Notes: a model not told the origin generated them from the letters alone. DNA of 64,000 nucleotides from Calocera cornea HHB12733 (GCA_001632435.1 KV423922.1:70983-134982); one strand, 5' to 3'. Counted from the first letter of the stretch, positions 37,669-49,774 are shown. Program-made: numbers and translations.

Positions 37669-38782
37669 ATGGTCAACATCCCCCAGATAACGACGCCCAA
37701 GAAGGGCTCGTTCAAGCTCAAGCGCCACCATGGCTACTCCGTCGTCCTCTTCATATTCGGCACAGTCTTCCCCCCGCTCGGTGCGCCTCTCTCTCTCCTC
37801 TATCCCACTCCTCCCCATCCACTCAACTCACACCCGCTCCCTCGCCCCCCCAGCCGTCGCAGCCCGCTTCGGCATCGGCACCGACTTCTTCCTCAACCTC
37901 TTCCTGACCATCTGCGGCTACATCCCCGGCCACGTGCACAACTTCTACATCCAGAACATCCGGAACAACAAGAACAACCGGCGGACGCCCAAGTGGGCCA
38001 TCCGCTACGGGCTCATCAACGACGACTTTGTCAACAAGAAGAAGAAGAAGAGCGCCTGGGCGAACCGGTACGACGAGCGGCTCCCGCACTCCACCTACGA
38101 GGGCCGCGACGTCGAGGAGGGCCAGACGCCAGACGCACGCGTCCACAGGACCGACTCCATCGGCAGCGCCGCCAGCGACACGGGCAGCCTCCGCGAGGGC
38201 GACGCGGGCGAGAGGAGGAACGGCCACGCCCACGATCAGCTCTGGACACAGGAGGACGAGAGCTTCTACTCCACCAACGGGGCCGACGAGAACGCCGGCG
38301 GGAGGTGGCACTACCCTGGTGCGTCTCCTTCCTCCTCCCTCCTCGTACTTCATCCCGCCCCGTCCTCCCGCTGATCGCATACAGCCAACTTTGACGATTC
38401 GGAGATCGTCCCCGACGTCTCGCGCAAGCGGCGTAAGAAGGCCTCCTCCTCCTCCAAGTCCAAGCCGAAGCGCGACAGGTGGGAGCGCTCGGAGGACGCC
38501 TACGCGGCCGCCGCCACTGCGCCGCCTAAGAAGCGCAAGAGCACTAGGAGGAGGAGCGAGGACAGCCTTGGTGGTGGTGGCGGGGGCGAGGGCCCGGAGG
38601 ACCCGCTCGGCGCTGGGTACGGGAGGAGGGAGAGGGAGAGGGGCGGGGATGGCGGTGCCGGTGGCGGCGACCCGCTCAACGGAGGCGGGTATGGGAGCTA
38701 TGCGAGCGAGGGCAGGAGCGGTGGTGGCGGCGGCGGCGGGGAGACCGAGCGCGAGCGGGACCCGCTAGCGCACGATTTCTAG
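37669..38782 (+). CDS. Pmp3/UPF0057 family protein with long charged tail
   Basis: Exons 37669..37780, 37854..38318 and 38385..38782; 324 residues. Residues about 22-75 form the two-helix Pmp3 (proteolipid 3) module: YSVVLFIFGTVFPPLAVAAR, then GIGTDFFLNLFLTICGYIPG, then HVHNFYIQNIRNN. Small Pmp3 proteins sit in the plasma membrane and affect membrane potential and salt tolerance. This one carries about 250 additional hydrophilic residues, rich in Lys/Arg, Gly and Glu (SRKRRKKASSSSKSKPKRDR, then a Gly-rich stretch), an extension common in filamentous basidiomycetes. The conserved helix pair is split by intron 1, which supports the splice choice. Extension function is unknown. Confidence 0.85.
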
Positions 38783-40149
38783 TCCTCCGTGGTCCGTGTC
38801 CGCAGGGAGAGCGTGCCCGCTTCATCTGGTGCCTGGCGGGCGTGTGCGTGTGCATCCCCGGTCTACCGCCCAACCCCGGCCTCGGCCTCGGCTCGCAGCA
38901 CTCTTCCAGACGCCGCCACCTCTTTTCTCCGCACCCCTCTTTCTTTCTTTTATGGCTCTCCGGCAACGACGACCTCCATAGAAGCATTGATTCCCTATCC
39001 TTTCTCCCTCTCTTCCCGATCTCCGGCTCACCGTCATTACCCGGCTTCCTACCAACCCCGCCCGGACCCCGACCCCGGCCGTGACGCCTCAAGATCGTTC
39101 CTTCCGCCCCAGTCTCTCGCTTGTGCCACCCGCGTTCGCGGGTCACTCCCCCGGGCCATTCTTCCATTCTTCCATTCTTCTCTCTCTTTCATGGTTCCTC
39201 TTCACCAGAACAGAACCGATTCCGATTCCATCATCGTAGTTTATAGGGCCCTTCTCTTTGGCTTTGCCGTGGCGTGCTATAGGACAGAAAACAATGCATG
39301 ATTTGTTGTGACATTACTGCTGTTCGTCGTCCCCGGGATGTTCACGGCTACTCGCAGCTACGCACAGCGGTGCACCTGTCCGTCACTGGTCTGGCAGCGT
39401 AAGCTCCACATCGTCAATTCACACCCCTGACATTCCTCGGGCTAGAACATCCGTCCGTCAGCCTTCGCCAGGATAAATTGTCGAAAAATCGGGTCGCTCG
39501 GTGCACCTTGTCCCACGCAAACCCTGTAAGGGCGAGCCCGCGCCCCGCACCCTGCGAGAGCCAGGATGTTTTTCTTGGCCTCCGCGCAATTTACAAGGGT
39601 GGCCGGTACAGTAGGTGTAGCTCGCAGCCTTGGTCCGGAGGTTAGCCCTGTCGACCGACCGATAGCCTGGGATGCCGTACTGTACCAGCTTTGTCACAGC
39701 TGCCGGTTAAGCCCCGGTGCGCGCGGCGCCAGTGGGCGCACATGCGGGTAGGCGGGGGCGGGGGCGGCAAGCGCGCCCAAGGCAAGGAAGGGAATGAGGC
39801 TGGCAAGGGCGGCGCTGCGGTGCATTTGTGCGCTGGCGTTGGGTGGGTCGAGTGCTTGGCGTGCGAGGGGGTAGGGACTCTACGTGCGGCACTACAGTAC
39901 CGTGGAGGGTTGGCGACGAGTGGCAGAGGGCTGCTGCTGCGGAACATTGCAGGGGGCCTACTGAGAGGCGCCTGTTTATGCATGGCTTTGTGGAGGCTGG
40001 AGAACGGCGCGGTTCTGCACCGCACACGCGCCGGCCAGATGGTAAAGCCAACAAGAGGGATCAACGCCGGTTGAAACCGAGCCGGGAAACCAGGCCACGA
40101 CCCCGGGTTTCCGGTTCAGTGTCGGTCCGGTCTTCTAGGCCGCAAAAGG
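38783..40149. other. Intergenic, no gene seen
   Basis: 1.4 kb between the Pmp3-like gene and the right arm. Overlapping open frames at 39642-40064 are low-complexity and unconvincing. (TTCCATTC)n at about 39160-39178 is a short tandem repeat. Confidence 0.55.
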
Positions 40150-41214
40150 GCCAAGGCGGCCCAATTCAGAAACTGCTGACTGGTTGGAACCGGTTTGGAG
40201 CCGGCGTGATACTGTAGTCCCGTGGTGATTTGTTGGGACAATGTTGCGCTTATTATCCCCGGGACACCTACGGCAGCTCTCGTCCCGTCAACATGGTGCC
40301 CACCCTCTTCTCTTTGTGGCTGCTTTGCCCGTGGAACGCTCAGCAACACCCATCACAACCCGCAGGCTACAGCACGACGCTCCATCAGCCTTCTTCTCAG
40401 AGAGCGCACCGTAATAAGGAAAGAAGGTAACTTGACGTACCAGATCAACAACATCCTCTGCCGCCTCCAACAAGCAGTCCGCGTCCGCCAGCGGCTTCTC
40501 GCCCACTTCTACAGCCGCGTCGGCGCACGCCAGACCGGCCGGACCGGGCGCTATTGCGCACTCTGCCTGCAGATGTCAGGTGGCCTTCGACATGAAGTAG
40601 AGCGGGCGGGGAAGGCGTACTGAGGAGGCTGCAGCTTCTTGCCACGAGAAGTTGTAGCGTCCGTGCGCGGGGAGGGCGGTGGGGAGGGCTAGCGCACTGA
40701 GCGCCATTAGGGACAGGGAGAGGGGAATGAGGATGCGGAACTGCATAGTGTGCGGAAGCTGGGCGCGCTGGGGTGAGGAAGGTGAGTGTAAGAGTGGACG
40801 AGATGCAGGAAGGAGGGAAAGGGAGAGAGGGAGGGCAGAGACCGGCTGCTGCTGAGGACTGGCGGTGGGACGAAAAGGTTTAGATCATATACCTGCCCTA
40901 CCCCGTGGAGCTCCAGAGCGCTGCTGTACTCTGCATGTACCCAGCATGGTCGGTCATTTGTTCACCAGCATGGCCCCGAGCGTCGTTGAGAACGACCAGG
41001 TCTGAGGCCATGGGGATTCCAATATGTTGACATAGACCGGCCAAGTGTGCACACAAGGTCCAGCAGCCCGTTGATCATCAGTGCGAGCGCTGGACCCATT
41101 GGTCACAAGAGCGGGGCAGAGCAGAGGCAATGTCGAACAGAAGTTGCCAGCGCGGGCGGGAGGCAGGGCGCTGAGCGTTGGGAGGGCACGTGATCCAAGA
41201 GAAAACGGCGCGAC
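40150..41214 (-). repeat. Inverted segmental duplication, right arm
   Basis: Reverse-complement copy of 33424-34505. The outer end reads GAAAACGGCGCGAC, matching the start of the left arm; the inner end is the TCTGAATTGGGC block. A COG1 3'-end relic follows only about 36 bp outside, whereas on the left side 0.7 kb with an OYE relic separates the arm from COG1. Confidence 0.88.
40340..40746 (-). CDS. Small secreted cysteine protein, copy 2
   Basis: Exons 40621..40746, 40441..40566 and 40340..40366; 92 residues, all phase 0. Signal peptide MQFRILIPLSLSLMALSALA. The predicted mature part has six Cys: SAECAIAPG, GLACADAAVEVG, LADADCLLEAAEDVVDL and a C-terminal PAGCDGCC. It is small, secreted and Cys-containing, like many fungal effector-type or surface proteins, but no family was recognised. 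Its frame is unbroken, so it is the better representative of the pair. Its promoter copy has GTATATGA where the left copy has GTATATAA, so expression may differ. Confidence 0.66.
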
Positions 41215-41249
41215 CTTTCCATCACTTCACAACTTGACAAGCTCGGATA

Positions 41250-41475
41250 AGTTTATTGCCCCAGCACGCTGCTCCCGACCGAGAAGGAGCCGACGCGAGG
41301 CTGGGTTTGATGACAGGTTGTGGATTACCCAAATCGCTTGCTTGTGCTGTAGGTCGCAAGCTGAACGGTTCCGGAGTGGTTCGTAGATGCTTCGTCTGCG
41401 TGCGTCACTAGCCCATGTCCCCACGAGAGAGGATTGCTCGACCTAACCCACTGGAGTCCTCGCCCGTTTTCGTTC
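41250..41475 (-). pseudogene. COG1 3'-end relic beside the right arm
   Basis: On the minus strand this matches two separate parts of COG1. Bases 41374-41475 match the exon 5/intron/exon 6 border (GAGGACTCC... through DEAS), and 41250-41373 match the last 125 bp of the gene, including the VKPSP...LLVGSSVPV stretch (now shifted) and the stop region. About 700 bp of COG1 between these parts is deleted. No reading frame survives. Confidence 0.8.
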
Positions 41476-41837
41476 CGACGCTCGCCTCCGAGTGGACGGG
41501 CGTCGGCGCAGCGCACCGCTTGCCGCGCTCTTGGTGCGATGACGTCACTGACCCCTACGCGAAAACCCGCTGACGCGCGCGTGCACTCCCGACTCAGCGC
41601 CCCCGCTGTGTGATGGGTGCAATAGTTACTCCGTCTTCATTTGGGTGACGCGCCTTGTGAACGCGATCGGGGCTGGTCTCAGGCTGTGATCGAGTGCGCT
41701 TCCGGGAGGGTTGCGCAGTGGGGGTCAGCCCGCAATATTTCAGGCACTCGACTTGCTTCATTCGGGCAGCACTTCACCCTCACCTCGACCCCCCCGACTC
41801 CTTAACCTCTGCTCAACCAGCCGCGTTCAGCTCAAAC
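41476..41837. other. Intergenic, no gene seen
   Basis: 360 bp between the COG1 relic and the next gene; probable promoter of the secreted protein at 41838. Confidence 0.5.
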
Positions 41838-42561
41838 ATGGTCTGGCTGCGCCAACTCGCCCTCCTCTCCCTCTCCCTCTCCGCCCTCGCCAGCCCCGTC
41901 GACCACGCAGCACGCGACGTCGAAGAGCGCCAGTTCGGCGTCCTCACCTCCATCTTCGGCGACGTCACAGGCGCAGTCGGCTCAATCGGCCAGCTCATCA
42001 CCTCCGTCGGCGGCGAGGCCTTCACAGTCATCACCGACGCGGGCGGGGACGCCCTTACCCTCGCCGAGAGCGGCGCAGGCTTCGTCACCAGCTTTGGCGG
42101 TAGCGTGTTCACGGTCGCGACGGCCGGCGCGGGCCAGGTCGGCACCATCGTCGAGAGCGCGGCGGAGGGCGCGTTCACGGTCGTCACGAGCGTGGGTGGC
42201 GACGGGATCACCCTCGCCGAAAACGGAGCAGGCATCGTCACCAGGTAAGCTCCCCCCACTGTCCTTGCCCCAATCCACTGGTCGCGTGCTCACCCACATC
42301 AGCTTCGGCGGACAAGTCTACACAGCCGCCACGGCCGCAGCGGTCAGCGCGTACTCCCAAGGCACCTCCGCTGCTGTGTCCGGGTTCAACGACGCCACGT
42401 CCGCCGCGGTGAGCGCGGACAGCGCGGCGAGCACCAAGGCTGCTGCGACTGGGGGCAGTAGCAGCGGCGCGGCGGAACGGTTCGGGCTCGGCAATGGACA
42501 TCTCATGGGCCTCATGGGGGTCGTCCTGGGCATGGTGGTTGGCGCGTTGGCCGTGCTGTAA
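41838..42561 (+). CDS. Secreted Ala/Gly-rich repeat protein, probable GPI anchor
   Basis: Exons 41838..42244 and 42303..42561; 221 residues. Signal peptide MVWLRQLALLSLSLSALAS, then a likely propeptide with a dibasic-like ERQFG site. The body contains two imperfect copies of a module: GEAFTVITDAGGDALTLAES...GAGFVTSFGGSVFTVAT and GAFTVVTSVGGDGITLAENG...AGIVTSFGGQVYTAAT. A Ser/Ala-rich spacer follows, then a hydrophobic C-terminus (GLMGVVLGMVVGALAVL) fitting a GPI signal. Start and splice sites are clear. A cell-wall or surface protein is inferred; no family is recognised. Confidence 0.75.
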
Positions 42562-43402
42562 GGGCTGCCTTGGAAGTCGGAACTGGAGAGGACATGATGG
42601 AGAGGAAGAACAGGCACTGGTGGCTGCGGACTGTTAACCGGCTGAGTGGAAGTGGACTCTTTCGTACGATCTGATCTGATCTGATCTGATCTGTAATCTA
42701 CGTATCATACTATCTCGCTGCTAAGCCTACAATACAACCTGTGCTAAGCCTGAACACAGTCGGCCTTGGCTACGCCTGGGCAGGGGAAGGAAAACAAGCG
42801 ACGAGCGGCGGGGGGACAGGGGGGAGACAGGCGAGGGGAGAAGCCGGGATGGAGCCCAAGCTGCCGCACAAACTCTTCTCTGCGAGCCAACGGTGGCATG
42901 TGTCCGCTCTCGCCTGCCGCTGCTCTCTCGCGGTGTCCCCTGGCTCCGTGCACGTGAACCGGGCAGGCGGGGCGGTATGCCTCAAGCAGTCCTGGGCTAA
43001 ACTGCACCATCAGCCCAACACGTCCCAGGCCCAACGCACGCCCACGCCTACATCCACGTCCCCGACCCCGCCCCCGACAACCGACAACCGTCAACCACCA
43101 CCAGAGCACAGCACAGGGCACGCCCCGGTGCCCCGGTGCAGGGCACGTGATTCGGTCCATGATCGAGGTCTCGTGGACTTCAACGGGCTTCCTTTGCTCT
43201 CGAGTCTCGACTTCTTGGCCGGTGCCCTGCAGCGATCCGCTCTTTCGAGCTTCATGGTCGATGGGATGGGATGGGGTCGCTCTCAACTGCGTGCATGCTC
43301 GATGGCTGGACAGTGCCCCGGCGGGGTCCCATTATCCCCAAATTTCAAAGTTGACTTCTTGCGCTCTGGCTGGGAGCGCCGTTCGCCTTGGAACCTCTCC
43401 AA

Positions 43403-43404
<2 letters not shown>

Positions 43405-43436
<32 letters not shown>
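43405..43436 (+). repeat. Poly-G tract (32 nt)
   Basis: Uninterrupted run of G upstream of the first AKR gene. It is capable of G-quadruplex formation and prone to length change or assembly error. Confidence 0.85.
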
Positions 43437-43437
<1 letters not shown>

Positions 43438-43553
43438 TGTACCCTGTGCTATGCTGCCTCGCTCTCCCGACGTTCTCTGGCTGGTCTTGACGTAGGACTC
43501 ATGCGCAAGGTCGTCCACGAACGGCGTCCATTGGTTTGCTGCTTGCTGGACTG

Positions 43554-43564
43554 GGTATATAAGA
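43554..43564 (+). promoter_or_regulatory. TATA box of AKR copy 1
   Basis: GTATATAAGA about 65 bp before the first ATG (43627), with no other ATG between. Confidence 0.55.
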
Positions 43565-43626
43565 ACGGCAGCTCTGCGTAGGCGGGGCAAGAGTCAACGT
43601 ACGCCGAGATCTCAACAACTGCCGCT

Positions 43627-44957
<1,331 letters not shown>

Positions 44958-45485
44958 GCGTCGGGCTGTGTGTGCTGGTTCACTACATGGGAACTATGAG
45001 AAATCGATGCGTCAACATTGCTTCTTTGTGTGGAGGTCTGAGGTACAAGGCTGCTTGAAACGTGGGGTTCGCCCATCGGTGGCCCACGGTAAGAATCTGG
45101 GGATGTCCGTAGGAACACCCCAGAACCGGTCTTAGTAACATTAACTTACAGTAAGTTAAGTTATTATAAGTTGTAAGTTATAGTCACGAAGCCGTTGTTA
45201 TCGTTTGAGTGCGCGAGGTACTGTACAATATTCATTCGTCCGATCGGTCCCCGTCCCCAGTGTTCGTCCCCATGTGGCTGTAACAATAAGCCGGGGGATC
45301 AGCACGGGCAAGTCACGTCGAACGCGAGGAGCGACGGACGGCATTCAGACGGGATCAACACCGCCGACTCACCATGATGCGATGAGCCATACCGTGCGCA
45401 TATATACAGCACGGCGCTGGCGATGGTGCATACCCGCCCTTCCGGATAACCGACACTCCTTCCTCCTCGACGTACAACGATACTC
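44958..45485. other. Intergenic between tandem AKR genes
   Basis: 530 bp holding the terminator of copy 1 and promoter of copy 2. A perfect palindrome TTAACTTAC-A-GTAAGTTAA lies at 45141-45159. CATATATAC at about 45399-45407 is a TATA candidate, followed by a short upstream ORF (45422-45448). Confidence 0.6.
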
Positions 45486-46772
45486 ATGCACAGCATGCCA
45501 TCCCGCGTAAATCTCCTCTACGTACGTCCCTCCCTGCCTCTCTCATACCCCCGCTGACCCACACGCATACAGGGTGCCGCCGCCTTCGGCGAGGCCGGCA
45601 AGCACGTCACGCGCCTGCACACGCTGCCCGAGTGCCAGGAGGTCATCGACGACTTTGTTATCAAGCATGGGTACACGCTCTTCGACTGTGCGCGTGGATA
45701 CGGCTTCGGTACGAGCGAGGAGTACCTCGGCAAGCTGGATATGAGGGGCGGGAGGATCGATACTAAGTGCGTAATACTCCTCCCTCGCGCCTGCGCTCCT
45801 GTACGGCGCTGACCGACGCTTCCCCGCGCAGGCTGTTCGCACGCGAGTCGGGTGGGTTCGCACCGGAGAAGCTGCGCGCGCAGATGAAGGAGTCGCTCAA
45901 AGCGCTCGGACCACACAAGATCCGCGTGCTGTACCTACACGCACCCGACCGCGGGACGCCGATTGAGGTTGTGCTTAGGGAGCTCAACGAGATGTACAAG
46001 GAGGGACTGTTGTGCGTGTTCTTCCTGCCTTCTGTCCTCTGGTACCGGGCTGACTGGGAGCGACAGTGAGGAGATTGGACTGAGCAACTACCATTCGTGG
46101 GAGGTGGCAGAGTTCGTCATCACGGCGCGCAAGAACGGGTGGAAGCAGCCCACTGTGTACCAGGGCGTGTACAACGTCCTCGAGCGGATGGTGGAGACCG
46201 AGTGCGTCACCTCCCCGCTCTCATCCCGCCTCACTGACCCAGACCTGTGCAGGCTCATGGACTGCCTCCACAAGTACGGCATACGATTCTACGGCTACTC
46301 TCCGCTCGCCTCCGGCCTGCTGGTCGGGAAGATCCTCTCCGACGGGGACCTGGAGAACAGCGACTCCCCGCGGTGGAATCCGAAGATCGCGGGCCGGCTC
46401 GCGGAGATGCTCCGCACCAAGTACAAGGGCCTCATACCCCTACTCAAGCCGCTCAAGGAGGCGCTGGAGAAGCACGGGATCGAGCTGTCCGAGGCGGCGC
46501 AGAGGTGGCTGCAGCATCATTCGGCGCTGAGGCCGGAGGACGGAGTCGTCATCGGCGCGAGCAGTGTCGCGCAGCTCGATGAGAATATCAAGTATTGGTG
46601 GGTAGTTTCCCTTATGATTCCACCAATTTCCCTTATGATTGAGAGTGAGAAGTCTGATCAATTTGGTTGTAGTGAGGAAGGTCCGCTTCCTGAGGAGATC
46701 CTCACTATCTTGGACGAGGCGTGGACGAAGGCGAAGATGACCGCATCGCACTACGCCGCACCGGGATATTAA
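45486..46772 (+). CDS. Aldo-keto reductase, AKR7-like (copy 2)
   Basis: Six exons: 45486..45521, 45573..45766, 45832..46011, 46067..46201, 46253..46597 and 46673..46772; 329 residues. It has the same architecture as copy 1, with exons of 180, 135 and 345 nt identical in length. Catalytic context is Asp/Tyr in FDCARGYGFGTSEEYLG, Lys in GGRIDTK and His in LYLHAPDRGT. NADP site: GVVIGASSVAQLDENIKYW. It ends 20 residues earlier than copy 1 (SHYAAPGY). Intron 5 contains a 14-bp direct repeat (TTTCCCTTATGATT at 46606 and 46627), a recent small duplication that lengthens the intron. Both copies look functional. Confidence 0.92.
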
Positions 46773-47121
46773 GCGCTCGCGGATGATGGTCCAGTCGAGA
46801 AAGGCAACGGGTGATAGGTAGTGAACGAGAATGAGTAGATGGACGGGGCGTGGTTGATATGTACGCGCCCTCACCGCACTCCTCAGAAATAGCAGAAACG
46901 GGTTTATGATCTCCGTGGTTCGTGACGGGTGGAAACCTGTTCCATTCCGCAGACCTCTCGCTACTACTACATCAACGCGCGGTGGTAGGTGATCGGGCAT
47001 CATGCACGGCTCTGGGATCATGCGATGAGGGGACAGAAGAAAGTCGCCTAACGTTAATCGCTTTTGAGGGAATAACCATCGGCCGGCGACAGTCACGACG
47101 GATAATTTCATGCCGGAAGGC
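46773..47121. other. Intergenic between convergent genes
   Basis: 350 bp between AKR copy 2 (plus) and the hydrophobic secreted protein (minus). Nothing else is seen. Confidence 0.55.
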
Positions 47122-47750
47122 TCAAGCGAAGAGGACGCCACACAGTCCCGCAAATATATTCACGTTGATGCTGAGCAGTAACGTGACCTTGACGGACGAG
47201 CAGAGCCCAGCGATGAGGCCGATGATGGTGTTGCCGAGGCAAACCTTGAGTGCGGCGAGCAGGGAAAGCAGGCAACCGTTCAGCCCGCTATAGCATGACG
47301 AGATGTTGGCGATGTTGGAGCAAGACCCGACGACCACGAAGATGTCGATGAAAATGGTTGCGCAGGTCGAAGCGATTACCGCGGCGGAAACGCCCACGAT
47401 GCCCGTGGGAAGGGCAGCAAGCAGGGCAACGGCGGCATTGATGTCGGCGATGATCGTTGCGAAGGCAGCAGCGTAGAGGCTGACATCGACCGAGGCCTGA
47501 GCGACGAGATTGGCTACGTAAACTGTCAGAGAACGGCATTACAGCAGCAGCCGGAAGGCTCACCGACGACCGCGACGTCAGTCTTCACGGTGGCCTGGAG
47601 ATTGGTGAGGATCGTGAGGGCACTGGCGTCGTTGCAACCCCAAGAGCAGCGCTCCTCGAGCTGAGCCTCGGCAGGCACAGGGGAAGCGATGACGAGGAGG
47701 CCAAAGAAGGCGAGAACGAAGAAAAGAGTGGAGATGCGATTGAACTGCAT
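47122..47750 (-). CDS. Hydrophobic secreted/membrane protein, copy E
   Basis: Exons 47564..47750 and 47122..47513; 192 residues. Signal peptide MQFNRISTLFFVLAFFGLLVIA, then EERCSWGCNDASALTIL, then long hydrophobic segments (ASVDVSLYAAAFATIIADIN, AAVIASTCATIFIDIFVVVG, LLSLLAALKVCLGNTIIGLI) and six or more regularly placed Cys. It ends FAGLCGVLFA. No family is recognised. A TATAAAGAG box lies on the minus strand near 47867-47876. The inverted paralogue at 49775 has identical exon lengths (187 and 392 nt) and the same intron phase. Confidence 0.8.
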
Positions 47751-48485
47751 TGTGGTTGTTTGAAAGAGTGAAGGAGAGAGCTGGGATAGTGGCTCAACTG
47801 GTGATGCTGAATCTGGGGATTGGAGAGGATTGTGCTGATGGGCAAGATCGGTGGAAGTTGCAAGACTCTTTATAGCTTTTGGACGCCTACAACGCTATAG
47901 GGCATGCACCATGCTATTTCCAGAGCCAATTGTGATCATGCTGTTCGGTGGCATGACTTCGATCAGACCCGCCGTCGCCTTGTATTTGCCTACAGACAGA
48001 TACTTCCACTTCCAATGGCTCGGATCAGGTACACCAGAGAGTACTGGGAGACCTGATCGTCAAACAGCCAGCAGATCCTCAACATGAATTGGTTACCCTG
48101 ACCAGGGGCCCTGTCGGAAACATCGACCTCTGTGTCCAGGCCTGCAGATGCGATCGAAGACAGCGGCATCGCCTGAAGCCAGATTACTTGAAGATGAGAG
48201 TTCAGGTGGCTGGTGGCTTTCCGCCTAGTCCACGACGTGAGAGCGAGCCTCGGATTAAAAGGGTTTGCTTGCGAGACGCTCAACAAGATTGCATGATTAG
48301 GGAAAGGAGACGTGGATGATTGATTGCAGGAGTTGTTTGGCCGCGCAAAGTTAGACATAGACTCTGCCGGTAGTTAACCGCAGTTGAACTTAGAATGCAA
48401 TACAGGGCCTTCTACGGACGAGAAGCAGCCGCGGGCGAATGTTGTGACGTACACTTACAGTATATTGAAGCCATGGAGTGATTCG

Positions 48486-48880
48486 CTTCCGTGTTGTGCC
48501 CATCTACTAGCTCCGCTTGGTATTTACCTCCGCTTTACATATATACCTCCGTCCAATGAGTTTACTTCCGCTGTGATATTTGCCTCCGATGCTAGATTTA
48601 CATCCGCTAGCTCAAATGCTTCCGCTAATAGGTTACTCCGGCTCCAAAGTAGATTACTCCCTGCTCATTGGGTCCGTTCAGGTGTTTGCTTGTGCGGAGG
48701 CACATGGCCCAACGGAGACAAGCCCGAAAACGGAAGCACATCCGCGACGCAGACAAATCCCAGCGGAGGTAAACAGACTCGGCGGAAGCAGATGCCTAAA
48801 GCGGAAATAATTGGTGAGCGGAGGTAAAACATGCCACGGAAGTAAGTGCACTGAACTGAAGCAGACATTTGTGCGGTGGT
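48486..48880. repeat. Fold-back array of an 18-bp-spaced TTTACNTCCGCT motif
   Basis: TCCG cores on the plus strand at 48488, 48512, 48529, 48548, 48567, 48585, 48603, 48621, 48637, (48658) and 48673; spacing mostly 16-19 bp. After about 48690 the motif turns over: CGGA cores at 48695, 48713, 48731, (48748), 48764, 48783, 48802, 48819 and 48837, again spaced 16-19 bp. The flanking 6-8 bp between units vary, so this is a phased motif series and not a simple satellite. A few weaker units continue to 48912. Confidence 0.78.
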
Positions 48881-49631
48881 GGAGCTCCGTAAGGGAGCAA
48901 AGATGGTGCGCCGAAGCAATTCTACCCAAAGGGATACGAATATGCCCCGGACGGGCGCAAACAGGAGCTCGGATCTGTTTCGGCTTCGGGCCACTTTGCT
49001 TCCACCAGAAATCCTTTTCGTTCCCGCCGACTACGTCTTTGCACCCGCTTGCACCGTCTGACACTCAGGGCCCAGCCAGGCCGAAATCCCTAGCTATCCG
49101 CGAGGTGACTGACGCGGAAGCAGCGCGGTCATGAAAGCCTAACCGCTTCGCGACGCGACGCGTTCTAGTGTGCTCTGTCAACATTCCTTCCATACCAATC
49201 TCTCAAATGCTTGATTAAATTCTTAATCTGCTTACTTGACGTTCTGCCCACTGTAGCCTTCTTCTGCATCAGCTGATTTTACCTCAGGGACGACACTGTC
49301 TTGCTTGAACAGCTTCGTCCCTGAGTCGTTGATATACGCCTATTAAAGGACCAAGCAACTCTGGCCGCACGCGCCAATGGATGGGCTCCAGGGGGCTCTG
49401 ATTCAAACGTTTCGCGTTCTGCCAAGACTTCATAGTGACCTTCTACGCGTCATGCTTCCATTCCAACTGACATTGCGGGCCATACTGAATACGTTGTGGA
49501 GGTGGCATGAGCCCCTCAGAGCCCATGGAACGCAACATACCCAAAACCACCCCGGAATTCCTTGATTTCGGTATCTTTTTTTCTCCATGATGTCCGGAAA
49601 GGTAGTGGTCATGGGCGATCACCTCGGGGCA

Positions 49632-49643
49632 CCGCCTATAAAG
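49632..49643 (+). promoter_or_regulatory. TATA box of copy F
   Basis: CCTATAAAGACA, about 140 bp before the ATG at 49775. The E paralogue has the same TATAAAGA core at a similar distance. Confidence 0.5.
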
Positions 49644-49774
49644 ACACGGGATTGTTGCTGTTTCTGTTCCCCATCCACAGCAGCTTCGGTCCCGTCTTCG
49701 CACGACAACAACCCAGTCCCTCTTTAGCTCCCACCGTCACTCGCTTACTTCTCTCTCTATACCTCATCCCAAAG

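Larger units (their letters stand above)
42562..43626. other. Intergenic with (GATCT)n and a 32-G run
   Basis: A GATCT pentanucleotide repeat lies at about 42668-42692 and a pure G tract at 43405-43436, about 190 bp before the aldo-keto reductase start. A TATATAAG box is at 43556-43563. The 249-residue open frame across this region runs through the G tract and is not considered real. Confidence 0.7.
47751..49774. other. Divergent spacer between E and F, carrying the fold-back motif array
   Basis: 2.0 kb between two divergently transcribed paralogues. TATA-like boxes for both genes lie at its ends (near 47870 minus, 49634 plus). The centre (48486-48880) is the 18-bp-spaced motif array. No ORF here looks like a gene. 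Confidence 0.6.

Noticed and set aside
42741..43490. 249-codon frame on the plus strand
   Set aside because: Runs through the 32-G tract and has no domain, and the AKR promoter lies inside it.
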